A stretch of DNA of 64,000 nucleotides, taken from an uncultured bacterium (GTDB lineage: Bacteria; Planctomycetota; UBA1135; GCA-002686595). How positions within the stretch are numbered: position 1 is the stretch's first letter; the number at the start of each line of letters is the position of its first letter. The position numbers and the translations under genes are program-made. The stretch is from contig CALCXM010000074.1 in the NCBI GenBank assembly GCA_937905825.1, positions 113,564-177,563 of the forward strand. The letters run 5' to 3'. Positions 44,760 to 53,643 of this stretch are shown here, one piece after another. The notes under the pieces were generated by a model. That model was not told the origin of the DNA, ran no database searches, and saw only the letters and a list, made by a program, of their open reading frames with translations.

Positions 44760-47630
44760 ATGACCCAAACGAACGACCCGGCCGGCTCCAAAGCCCCGGG
44801 ATTCGGTGCCTTCATTGGCTCCGATGGACAGGACAACACATCTAGCCCGCGCAGCCCTCGCGCTTCCAGCAGCTCGGAAGACCCCGGCGCGGCGCCCAAG
44901 AAGGCGGCGACGCGGCGCAGCGGCCGCAAGAAACAGGCTCGGAAGGCTGCTGATCTAGAGCCACGAGACTCCGACTCCAAGCCCGCCCTCCGGAAGGAAG
45001 CCTCGATCGAGGATTCAGCAACTCGCCCAGATGGGGCCGAGGCACCCAAGCGCCGCACCCGAACTCGCAAGGCATCCGGGCGATCGCGTAGCCGGAGCCG
45101 AGAGGACCAAGAAACGTCCGAGGTCGGAGCCCAGGACGCACAAGCTCAGGCTTCCAGTTCCGAGAAATCCGATCGGGAGCCCCTACGTGGCCGCGCGAGT
45201 GAGGAAGATGGCGAACGCCAAGCGACTCGCCCACGAACCCGCAACGGCCGTCGGAGATCGATGCGCTCCGAGGACGGGGAAGGCAGCGAGGCAGCGAGCT
45301 CCAAGGGCTCCGATTCCGAGGCATTCGCCGAACCAGAGACTTCTGAGGAGGCGCCTCGCCGGCGCCGGACTCGTGGTGGTCGCGGGCGCTCGAAAGTGAA
45401 AGCAGCAGCGGAAGCTGGTGAAGAGTCGAGCACCGAAAGCTCCGTAGAAGGGGACCGCGACTCTGACGGGGAAGGCCCCAGTCGCCGGACGAAATCACGT
45501 CGGCGCACCCGCGCAGGTCGCGGGCGTTCGGGCAGTAGAGAGGCGGAGGACGACGAGCCCCTGGTCGCTGCTGAAGCCGACGATTCGGAGGACGAGCCGG
45601 GTGAGGGCGTCGCGAAGCGGCGCCGCCGGGGCAGCCGTGGAGGTCGTGGCAAAACCAAGAAGATCGTCAGCCAACGGGACAAGCCGGGCGCTGCGGTCGT
45701 CGAGTTTATTCCGGGGGAAGAGGACGATTTGCCCGCCCTTCCTGAGCTTCCCGACGAAGCGGAGTTGATGAACGGCGACGACGTGGGGTCCAGTGGCTCC
45801 ACCAGTCGCAAACGCGGTCGCCGCAGCCGGAGCGATTCCGACGACGAGCAAGAGACCAAGACGACCCGCAAGAAAGCTGCGATCGTTCCGGACCGCAAGA
45901 TCCTGGTGAACGCCTGTGACTCGGAAGAGACGCGCGTCGCCGTGGTGCGCGATGGGAAGATCCTCGACTTTCAAATGAACGTGGAGAGCGACACTTCTTT
46001 GGTGAATGACATCTACCGCGGGCGCATCGTGAACATTGAGGCTTCGATCGGGGCCGCCTTTGTGGACTTCGGTCGCGGACGCAATGGCTTCCTGCACACC
46101 TCGGATGTTCTGCCCACCTACGCGGACAAGGGCGTGTCCTTGAGCCAATTGCTCTCGACCAGTGTCGACCCGGAGGATTGGGATGAGAACTCCTCCCAAC
46201 CCGCAGTGGGGGCTGCCCTGGCGGGGGACCTCGACGGGGACGACTCAGATGACGGATCGGACGACGACGATGAAGGCTCCGGCTCCAAGGGCAAGGGCTC
46301 CAAGGGACGTCGACGATCCTCCAAGAAAACGAAAGGCCGCGCCGAGAAGCCGCGCCAGAAACGCTTTCGCGCCCGTCCTCGGCGACCGATCAGCGAGCTC
46401 TTTAAGGTCGGGCAGAAGGTTGTGGTTCAGATCACCAAGGACGCCATCGGAGACAAGGGTCCGACCCTGACGACCTACCTGTCGATCCCGGGCCGCTACT
46501 TGGTGCTGATGCCCTCGATTTCGCACAGGGGTGTGAGCCGTAAGATTGAAGAGTCGAAGGAACGCAAACGCCTCAAGCGCATCCTGGACGCAATGGACGT
46601 GCCGGATGGCATGGGCGTCATCGCGCGCACGGCGACCCAAGGTCACACCAAAGCGGAGATCAAGCGCGACTTGGATTACCTGCTGAGCGCCTGGAAGAAG
46701 TTGTCGAAGGCCCTCGAGCACGGCCACGGCCCCGCGCCTCTCTACCAAGAATCGGACGCGGCCATTCGGACCGTGCGAGATCTCTTCGGACCGGAAACGG
46801 AATCGGTCATTGTCGACGATCCCGAGGCCTACAAGAACATCCGTGAGTTCGCCGAACTCTTGATGCCGGAGCAGGCTCATCGGATCGTCGAGCATGACGG
46901 CAAGCGTCCCCTGTTTCACGAGGCAGGGGTTGAGCAGGACTTCGAGAAGATCTTCTCACGGCGCATCGAATTGCCCTCGGGCGGATCGATCGTGTTTGAC
47001 CAAGCGGAAGCCCTTGTGGCCATCGACGTGAACTCGGGCAAGACCCGGACGTCGAGTCACGACTTCGAGGAGATCGCCTTGAAGACGAACATGGAGGCGG
47101 TTCCTGAGATCGCCCGTCAGATTCGTTTGCGGGACCTCGGAGGCATCATCGTCTGTGACTTCATCGACATGATGAAGAACTCCAACCGCCGTACGGTGGA
47201 GCAGACCTTCCGCGCCCAATTCGCAGAGGATCGGGCGCGCTCGAAGATGGGACGAATCTCCCAGTTCGGCCTGCTCGAGATGACCCGCCAACGGTTGGGC
47301 CCGGGCATGAGCAAGAAGCTCTTCAAGCCTTGCGCGTCCTGCCGCGGAGCCGGTCGTGAGCGCACCGAGTCCTCCAAAGCGGCCGCTATCCTGCGGCGCC
47401 TGGGGTCAGCCCTGAGCTTGAAAGGCTTCACCAAAATCGAGGTTCGGGCCCATCCCGCCACCGTCGAGTTTCTTCAAACCGTGCGGAATGAGGAGATCGC
47501 AGCCCTTGAGGAGAGCTCCGGGCGCAGTCTCGAGCTGGTCGGGGTCCCTGACCAGACGGAGGACAGTGTCCTGCGCTACCTGCGAGCCGACGGCCGCGAG
47601 GTGCGCCCCGGGGGCCGCCGCAAGCGCTAG
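44760..47630 (+). CDS. rne: Ribonuclease E/G with disordered N-terminal extension
   Basis: 956 residues. The first ~375 are low-complexity and rich in Arg, Ser, Glu and Asp (RTRTRKASGRSRSRSRE). The S1 domain then begins KILVNACDSEETRVAVVRDG and is interrupted by an acidic and basic insert (about 456-542) before GQKVVVQITKD. Catalytic Asp756 (ALVAIDVNSG) and Asp800 (GGIIVCDFIDMM) match the two metal-binding aspartates of RNase E. The zinc-link CASC is at 858-861. In RNase E of proteobacteria the disordered scaffold is C-terminal; here it is N-terminal and no C-terminal scaffold follows. Whether to call it E or G is uncertain. Confidence 0.9.
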   Translation: MTQTNDPAGSKAPGFGAFIGSDGQDNTSSPRSPRASSSSEDPGAAPKKAATRRSGRKKQARKAADLEPRDSDSKPALRKEASIEDSATRPDGAEAPKRRTRTRKASGRSRSRSREDQETSEVGAQDAQAQASSSEKSDREPLRGRASEEDGERQATRPRTRNGRRRSMRSEDGEGSEAASSKGSDSEAFAEPETSEEAPRRRRTRGGRGRSKVKAAAEAGEESSTESSVEGDRDSDGEGPSRRTKSRRRTRAGRGRSGSREAEDDEPLVAAEADDSEDEPGEGVAKRRRRGSRGGRGKTKKIVSQRDKPGAAVVEFIPGEEDDLPALPELPDEAELMNGDDVGSSGSTSRKRGRRSRSDSDDEQETKTTRKKAAIVPDRKILVNACDSEETRVAVVRDGKILDFQMNVESDTSLVNDIYRGRIVNIEASIGAAFVDFGRGRNGFLHTSDVLPTYADKGVSLSQLLSTSVDPEDWDENSSQPAVGAALAGDLDGDDSDDGSDDDDEGSGSKGKGSKGRRRSSKKTKGRAEKPRQKRFRARPRRPISELFKVGQKVVVQITKDAIGDKGPTLTTYLSIPGRYLVLMPSISHRGVSRKIEESKERKRLKRILDAMDVPDGMGVIARTATQGHTKAEIKRDLDYLLSAWKKLSKALEHGHGPAPLYQESDAAIRTVRDLFGPETESVIVDDPEAYKNIREFAELLMPEQAHRIVEHDGKRPLFHEAGVEQDFEKIFSRRIELPSGGSIVFDQAEALVAIDVNSGKTRTSSHDFEEIALKTNMEAVPEIARQIRLRDLGGIIVCDFIDMMKNSNRRTVEQTFRAQFAEDRARSKMGRISQFGLLEMTRQRLGPGMSKKLFKPCASCRGAGRERTESSKAAAILRRLGSALSLKGFTKIEVRAHPATVEFLQTVRNEEIAALEESSGRSLELVGVPDQTEDSVLRYLRADGREVRPGGRRKR

Positions 47631-47688
47631 AGGTCAGGCCGAGAAGGAGCGAACAACCGCCCCTTGTCGGCCGGGTCTCTATTCCCAT

Positions 47689-47720
47689 GGGTGCTGGAGC
47701 GTTCTGACGGCCCAGCACCC
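47689..47720 (+). terminator. hairpin after the RNase E gene
   Basis: Stem GGGTGCTGG / CCAGCACCC with a 14-nt loop, followed by GGACAAAAACCTTCTTTC. A weak terminator or processing site; the U-tract is poor. Confidence 0.4.
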
Positions 47721-47851
47721 GGACAAAAACCTTCTTTCAGTCAATATATCTCGGTCCCCGCTCTTTTCGGTGGGGGGACGAGTGGCTAGACTCTTCGCCC
47801 TTGATCCGCAGCCGGGTGCCCTAATGGCGCCCGCGACCCGGAGAGAACATC

Positions 47852-48166
47852 ATGTACGCAGTCATCAACGATCGAAACGAACAGACCACCGTCCGCGAAG
47901 GCGATATCGTCCTTTGCGACCTCAAGGCAGACGCCCAGCCCGGCGACGAGATCACCTTTGATCAAGTCCTGATGGTCGGGAATGAAGGCAAAGTGCAGCT
48001 GGGCAAGCCCACTGTGGCTGGCGCCTCTGTCAAAGCCGAGGTGCTCGGTGAGGAAAAGGGTGACAAGGTCATCGCTTTCCGCTTCAAGCGTCGCAAGAAC
48101 GTGCGCGTCAAGCGTGGCCATCGCCAGCGCTACACCCGCGTTCGCATCCTGGCCATCAACGCCTAG
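47852..48166 (+). CDS. rplU: 50S ribosomal protein L21
   Basis: 104-residue bL21. MYAVINDRNEQTTVREGDIV, FKRRKNVRVKRGHRQRYTRV and the ILAINA end are typical. It begins the widely conserved rplU-rpmA-obgE block. The GAGAGAACATC leader has a weak ribosome site. Confidence 0.97.
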   Translation: MYAVINDRNEQTTVREGDIVLCDLKADAQPGDEITFDQVLMVGNEGKVQLGKPTVAGASVKAEVLGEEKGDKVIAFRFKRRKNVRVKRGHRQRYTRVRILAINA

Positions 48167-48235
48167 GACCGACGATCTAAGCGTCCACTCAATGGTGCTC
48201 CGTCAATAAGGGCACCAACTACAAGCTAAGGAACA

Positions 48236-48484
48236 ATGGCACATAAGAAAGGACAGGGTTCAACCCGCAACGGCCGTGACTCAAACCCCCAGTATCGGGG
48301 CGTGAAGCGTTACGGCGGCCAGACGGTCACCGCTGGCACCATCATCATTCGCCAGTGCGGCACGAAGTTCAAACCGGGCGCCAACGTTGGCCTGGGCAAG
48401 GACTACACGATCTACGCCATGGTGGACGGAACGGTTCGCTACCAGGCTGGACGTCGCGTGCACGTGGACGCCGTCGAGGCGTAG
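48236..48484 (+). CDS. rpmA: 50S ribosomal protein L27
   Basis: 82-residue bL27, whose N-terminus reaches the peptidyl transferase centre. It begins [20 protein letters not shown] without the cleavable leader seen in Firmicutes. [19 protein letters not shown] follows. AAGGAACA precedes the ATG. Confidence 0.98.
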   Translation: MAHKKGQGSTRNGRDSNPQYRGVKRYGGQTVTAGTIIIRQCGTKFKPGANVGLGKDYTIYAMVDGTVRYQAGRRVHVDAVEA

Positions 48485-48631
48485 ACCGCACCCGCGGCGT
48501 CAGCGCCGCAAACAATTCAACGCTTGGGCGCCCTCCCCCCGTGGATGGATGACCGGCACATGTGGCGGAGAGGTGGAAACACTTCCCGCCACGTTTTTTT
48601 AGATCGCCTCGAGCAGACCCAACTCACTCTC

Positions 48632-49627
48632 ATGTTTCGCGACGAAACAAACATCGATGTCACCGCTGGAAAGGGCGGCGACGGTCTTGTCTCCTTCCGG
48701 CGGGAGCTGTCCGCTCCCCGCGGCGGCCCCGATGGCGGGGACGGTGGGGGCGGTGGTAGCGTCATTCTGCTGGCCAGCGTGGGGGAATCCTCCCTGCTGC
48801 GAGTCGGCCGCCAGTTCCATTACGTTGCGGAGAAGGGTCGTCCCGGCGCAACCAAGAAGTGTTCCGGCCGATCGGGCGACGACGTGATCATCGAGGTCCC
48901 CGTGGGCACCCAGGTTTTCGATCGAGAGCGCGGCAACATGCTCTACGACATGACCAAGGACGGGGAGCGCTTGGTGGTGGCTCAGGGGGGTCGCGGTGGC
49001 CGCGGAAACATCCACTTTGCCACCTCGGTTCGCCAGGTACCGCGCAAGGCAACCAAGGGCACGGAGGGCGAGGAGCGTTCCCTGCGCCTAGAGCTCAAGA
49101 TGTTCGCGGATGTGGGGCTCGTGGGCCTGCCCAATGCGGGCAAGAGCACGTTCCTATCCGTGGTCACCGCCGCTCGGCCAAAGGTCGCCGACTATCCTTT
49201 CACAACCCTCGATCCCCAGGTGGGCATCGCGGAAGTGGACTACGGCGTCACCATGGTCATCGCCGACCTTCCGGGGTTGATCGAGGGGGCCGCGGAGGGT
49301 CATGGTCTGGGCCATCGCTTTCTCAAACATGTGGAGCGCTGTCGGTGCTTGATGCATTTAGTGGACGTTTCTGCCCACGCCAGCATGCCGCCAGCTGAAG
49401 CTTTCGCAGTAATCTGTGATGAGCTAGAGACCTTTTCTCCGGAGTTGGCCGCGAAGCCCCGGGTGCTCGTGGCGACCAAGTTCGAAGATGAAGGGGACGA
49501 AGAGCGCCTCAAAGAGTTGGAGGAAGCCGCCGGGCAGCGCGCCCTGCGCATCTCTTCCCTGCAGCGCGAGGGCTTGAAAGGAGTCCTCGGCGCCGCCTTC
49601 GAGTTGGTGGACGCGGGACGCGAATAG
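48632..49627 (+). CDS. obgE: GTPase Obg/CgtA
   Basis: 331 residues. The glycine-rich Obg fold (FRDETNIDVTAGKGGDGLVS, then GGPDGGDGGGGG) is followed by the G domain: P-loop GLPNAGKST (165-173), switch II DLPGLIEGAAEGHGLGHRFL. The G4 motif is altered (ATKFEDEGD in place of NKxD). No C-terminal OCT domain. It acts in 50S maturation and stress responses. The ATG at 48632 is chosen over a longer frame upstream. Confidence 0.95.
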   Translation: MFRDETNIDVTAGKGGDGLVSFRRELSAPRGGPDGGDGGGGGSVILLASVGESSLLRVGRQFHYVAEKGRPGATKKCSGRSGDDVIIEVPVGTQVFDRERGNMLYDMTKDGERLVVAQGGRGGRGNIHFATSVRQVPRKATKGTEGEERSLRLELKMFADVGLVGLPNAGKSTFLSVVTAARPKVADYPFTTLDPQVGIAEVDYGVTMVIADLPGLIEGAAEGHGLGHRFLKHVERCRCLMHLVDVSAHASMPPAEAFAVICDELETFSPELAAKPRVLVATKFEDEGDEERLKELEEAAGQRALRISSLQREGLKGVLGAAFELVDAGRE

Positions 49628-49835
49628 GGCCGCCCGGCTCGCCGGCCACCTCTGCAATCTGCTCTCAAGGGGTCAGAACGCCCCCTCGCGGCCCTGAATA
49701 TGGGGACGCTCGGATCCGGTCAGGCGCCCTCAAGCCTGCGTCCATGGGGGGCCGATATCTGACCGGGCCCCACTGCGCTTTTGGAGTTGGGTCGCCGGCC
49801 AAGGGCCACAGTCAGCTAGCGAGAGAGCTTCCCAC

Positions 49836-51425
49836 ATGGGCGACACCCCACAGGACTTCGACAAACCCGTCAACGCGCAGCGCTTGGCCAAACTCTCTGA
49901 GGGCCCAGCGGGTGCTCCGGAAGTGAGCGCGCAGCCGTCGGCCCCGGCTCGCTCGAATGTGACCAGCCTGTCGGACATGGAAGACGGGGACTTGGGCGGC
50001 CTTGGTGGGGCGGGGTTAGCCCCCGAGCCGCCTACAGAGCCAAACCCAGTGGCGCCCCTTCCCAGCGCGGGATCGGCAGCCGGAGAGTCCAGCGCGGAAC
50101 CGGCGATCATCGACACCGACACCGATGCCGATGGAGAGGTTCAAAACGTTCAGTCCAAACGCACTCCTCAGTCCGAAGCGGATGCGAAGGCGCGCGTCCA
50201 ACGCTTGCGACCCCAGGATGAGACGACAGAGCGACTGAGTGCCACGACCATGTCCCCGAGGCATCAGGTGGAGGCCTGGTTGGCGGGCATGGCCAAGGTG
50301 GGAGCCAGCGACCTCGTCTTGCGAGCAGGTGCGCGACCCTCCCGGCGCGTTGACGGAAAAATCCACTTCATGCCAGGGCGCGTGCCCGGCCCGGGGCCGC
50401 TGCTCGAGGTGCTCCGAGGGGTCATGGGCGAAGAGCGCATGAAGGTCTGGCGCGAGACTGGCTCGGCGGATTCGGCGCTCGAGCTCGACGGCCTGGGACG
50501 TTTCCGATTGAACGCCTACAAACAGATGGGCGAGCCGGCGGTCGTGATTCGACGCATCAACGAGGCGGCTCCTGACATCAGCAATCTGGGGCTTCCCATC
50601 GATCAGGTGGAGAAGCTCGCCATGCGCAAGCGCGGATTGATGCTGGTGACTGGAATCGCTGGATCGGGCAAGTCGACCACCCTGGCGGGCATGATCCAGT
50701 ACATGAATCTGCACGTGGAGCGCCACGTGATCACCTTGGAAGACCCCGTCGAGTTGATCTACAAGGAGCACAACTGTGTGATCAGCCAACGGGAGATCGG
50801 GACCGATTGCGCCGACTTTGGCGATGGCTTGCGGCACGCCTTGCGTCAGAGTCCCGACGTGATCTTGATCGGTGAGATGCGCGACGCGGAGACCGTTAGC
50901 GCAGCCTTGGACGCCACGGAAACCGGGCACCTGGTGCTCAGTACCTTGCACACGGTGAACGCTCCCCAAACGGTGGATCGCATCCTTTCATTCTTCCCGT
51001 CCGAGCAGCACCAGCAGCTGCGCATGCGACTTGCGGACAACCTCGCTGGGGTGCTGAGTCAACGCTTGATCCCACGCATGGACAGGGATGGCATGGTCCC
51101 GGCCTTCGAGCTGTTGGTCCAGACGCCGCACATTCGCGAGCTGCTCGCGGAGGGCAAGACGGCTGAGTTGGCGCGGGTCATCGATCAGGGGACCGAGGAC
51201 GGGTTGATCTCTTTCAATCAATGTTTGCGCCAACTCGTCGTCGAGCACGTCGTCGATTTGCAGGAGGCCTTGGCCGCCAGCGACAAGCCCGATGACCTGG
51301 TGCTCGCCCTGCGGGGAATCACGGCCAGTCACGGTCGGCCCCAGCGAGAAGGGGGCACCAAGCGCGAGACGCCGGCGAAACCCCGGCCCGACGACGACGG
51401 CCCTGGCCTGCGAATGGCTCCGTAG
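49836..51425 (+). CDS. pilT: PilT-like pilus retraction ATPase with N-terminal extension
   Basis: 529 residues. The first ~140 are Pro/Ala/Glu-rich and probably disordered. The ATPase follows: WLAGMAKVGASDLVLRAG (PilT N-domain), Walker A GIAGSGKST (273-281), HVITLEDPVELIY (Asp box), DVILIGEMRDAET (Walker B) and LVLSTLHTVNAPQTVDRI (His box). The AIRNLIRE-like retraction motif is HIRELLAEGKT. It supplies the motor for the pilM-N-OP-Q machine nearby. PilB is not in the window. Confidence 0.9.
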   Translation: MGDTPQDFDKPVNAQRLAKLSEGPAGAPEVSAQPSAPARSNVTSLSDMEDGDLGGLGGAGLAPEPPTEPNPVAPLPSAGSAAGESSAEPAIIDTDTDADGEVQNVQSKRTPQSEADAKARVQRLRPQDETTERLSATTMSPRHQVEAWLAGMAKVGASDLVLRAGARPSRRVDGKIHFMPGRVPGPGPLLEVLRGVMGEERMKVWRETGSADSALELDGLGRFRLNAYKQMGEPAVVIRRINEAAPDISNLGLPIDQVEKLAMRKRGLMLVTGIAGSGKSTTLAGMIQYMNLHVERHVITLEDPVELIYKEHNCVISQREIGTDCADFGDGLRHALRQSPDVILIGEMRDAETVSAALDATETGHLVLSTLHTVNAPQTVDRILSFFPSEQHQQLRMRLADNLAGVLSQRLIPRMDRDGMVPAFELLVQTPHIRELLAEGKTAELARVIDQGTEDGLISFNQCLRQLVVEHVVDLQEALAASDKPDDLVLALRGITASHGRPQREGGTKRETPAKPRPDDDGPGLRMAP

Positions 51426-51714
51426 AGGCCCGGCCAGCCGCGCCCCGTGGATCCAAGATGGGTCCTTGGGTTCGCGGGCGGCTGGGTGGGAACGGTTTCG
51501 TGGGCGAGTTTTCGAGCGAGCTGCGCGGGCGGCAAGGAATCTCAGGAGCGCGGGAAGATGGCCCCCGGCGGGTCGTCAACACGCACTCGGGACCCGCCCG
51601 TATGTGGCCGGCCCCTGGGGTGAATCGATCCCAGGGTGCTATGAATCCACCCGGTGCCGGGGACTTGGACTCGATTCGAGGGCCAGATCGGGCTAGCATG
51701 GCCCCAGCTCCACC

Positions 51715-52773
51715 ATGAACATCAACTCAATCAAAGCGCTCTCTTGGCTGATCTCCGCTGGTCTGACGGCGGGACTCGGATACTACGTGTGGGACTTCCG
51801 GCAGCATGAGGAGGATCTCCTGTCCCGCAAGATTTCTGCGGAGAAGGCTCGCGAGATCCTCGACAGCGCCCAGATCCCGGATGGGCCCAAGAGCAGCTTG
51901 GTCGAGATCGCCGCCATCCAGCGCGCCTACTACTTCGATCCGCGCAACAAGAACCTGCCCAACCTCTTGGATTGGACGGGCGCCAAGCCGAAGGTGATCG
52001 TCGCGCCGAAGCCGGTCGTCAAGGAACAGGAGAAACCCAAGGTCAAGCCCTTGAAGGATTCGCTCACCGTTCAAATGGTGCGGGAAGCCATGGGGGATGA
52101 GATCCGTAGCGAAGCTTGGATCAGCTACAAGCCCGCTTCCGGCGTGCAGGTCAAGCCCGACGCATTCCTCAGCCGCATCGGCATCGGCGATGCCCTTGCT
52201 CCTCCGATGGACGGGGTCACGGTCAAAGCGATCACCGCCAAAGAGGGCATCACCTTCTCCTTCGCGGAAGAAGGCCGCGAAGACGAGACCGTGACCTACG
52301 GCAAGTTTGACACCGGCGTGGACATCTACGTGGTGGACAAATCGAACCCGGAGAGGTCGGCCACGGTCGATAAGGTGCCGACCCTCGAGAGCGCCATGTT
52401 CCGGCCCGAGCACACGACGCGCATCGGGAACGATCTGTACCGCATCGGCAGCGAAGACGCCTTGGACTTCTCCAAGGACTTCGGTGGCATCTTGGCGCGC
52501 GAGGTGAAGCACCGGCGTCACTATGATCCGAAGACGCGCAAGTACGACGGCATCGAACTGGTCGAGGTCAAGTCCGGTGGCCGGGTTTCGGCCCACGGCG
52601 GGCAAAGCGGAGACATCATCAAGTCCGTCAACGGGCACCCGGTGTCCAGCCTTTCGGAGGCGATCACCTGGGGCAAGAACAACCAGGACAAGTACGACAA
52701 GTGGATCGTTGTCGTTGAGAACAAGGGCAAGGAACGCACGATGATTTTCGAGAGCCCTCCAAACGACGAGTGA
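51715..52773 (+). CDS. GspC-like membrane-anchored PDZ protein
   Basis: 352 residues. A single N-terminal membrane helix (about 7-25) is followed by a proline/lysine linker and a C-terminal region with GGQSGDIIKSVNGHPVSSLSEA, the form of the PDZ/homology domain of GspC-type proteins. It resembles secretion-system inner-membrane proteins that contact a secretin, but I cannot name it exactly. A 289-nt gap precedes it, without a gene. Confidence 0.6.
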   Translation: MNINSIKALSWLISAGLTAGLGYYVWDFRQHEEDLLSRKISAEKAREILDSAQIPDGPKSSLVEIAAIQRAYYFDPRNKNLPNLLDWTGAKPKVIVAPKPVVKEQEKPKVKPLKDSLTVQMVREAMGDEIRSEAWISYKPASGVQVKPDAFLSRIGIGDALAPPMDGVTVKAITAKEGITFSFAEEGREDETVTYGKFDTGVDIYVVDKSNPERSATVDKVPTLESAMFRPEHTTRIGNDLYRIGSEDALDFSKDFGGILAREVKHRRHYDPKTRKYDGIELVEVKSGGRVSAHGGQSGDIIKSVNGHPVSSLSEAITWGKNNQDKYDKWIVVVENKGKERTMIFESPPNDE

Positions 52774-52876
52774 GCGAGGGGTTTGCGAACAACTTCAAGG
52801 CGCCTGCGTGGACGAGTCCGGCAGGCGCTCTTTGCTTGCCCCGCGACGAGCTTTGTCTTGCTATGGTCGAAGCCCA

Positions 52877-53632
52877 ATGAGTGACGCGACTGTGTTGACC
52901 TTTGACTTGGGGAACAGCTTCATCAAGGGGCTGTGTTGCGGCGCCAAGCCCGATGCTGCTGTGCGCATTTCCTGGGAGGGAGATTGGGAGCGGGAGCTTG
53001 GGCGGTGGCTGGCGGCTCTCCCGCCGCACAGCCATCTGATCCCGGTTTCCTCGGTGGTGGAGGAGCTGCGTTTGGCGCACTTCGTTCGAGCTTGCGAAGG
53101 GTTCGGATTCCCTTTGCAAGTCAACCCTGCTCCAGCCTTGGACGTGGACTGCAGAAGCCCGGAAACGATCGGCAAGGACCGACTCTACGCGGCCTTGGGA
53201 GCCTGGGACTTGGCCCCGCTTCCGGCCATCGTGCTCGACGCGGGAACGGCCATGACCGTGGATGCTTTGGGAGTGCGCGCTGGACGTCCCTGCTTTCTCG
53301 GGGGATCGATCGCGCCCGGGCCAAAGCTCTTGGCCGCAAGCCTCTCGAGCGGAGCCGCACAACTCTACGCTCCTGAGTTGGAGGGGGACCTGCGCGCCCT
53401 CGGCCGTGACACGGGCGAGGCCTTGCGAGCGGGGGTCCTGGTCGGTTTTCAAGGGGCGGCCCGAGAGTTGGTTCGGCGAATTGCGATCGAGTCCGATCTG
53501 GCGAACGCGCGCCTCCTGCTAAGCGGTGGAGCGCGCGGGATCCTGCGGATGGAGGGGCTCTTCGGAGAGCGTGAAGTGATCGAGGAAGAACACTTGGTGC
53601 ACCGTGGCCTGCGCGCGTGCCCGGGATCTTGA
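52877..53632 (+). CDS. coaX: Type III pantothenate kinase
   Basis: 251-residue CoaX, first step of coenzyme A synthesis. FDLGNSFIKG (phosphate loop), ETIGKDRLYAALGA, VLDAGTAMTVDALG and GGSIAPGPKLL are the type III motifs in order. The ATG at 52877 fits the family; the longer frame upstream is not conserved. It overlaps the next frame loosely at the end. Confidence 0.92.
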   Translation: MSDATVLTFDLGNSFIKGLCCGAKPDAAVRISWEGDWERELGRWLAALPPHSHLIPVSSVVEELRLAHFVRACEGFGFPLQVNPAPALDVDCRSPETIGKDRLYAALGAWDLAPLPAIVLDAGTAMTVDALGVRAGRPCFLGGSIAPGPKLLAASLSSGAAQLYAPELEGDLRALGRDTGEALRAGVLVGFQGAARELVRRIAIESDLANARLLLSGGARGILRMEGLFGEREVIEEEHLVHRGLRACPGS

Positions 53633-53643
53633 GCGCAACGGGA

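Noticed and set aside
47720..47750. Possible promoter before rplU (GGACAA and ATATAT)
   Set aside because: The -35 is too weak and the -10 ambiguous to list as a feature.
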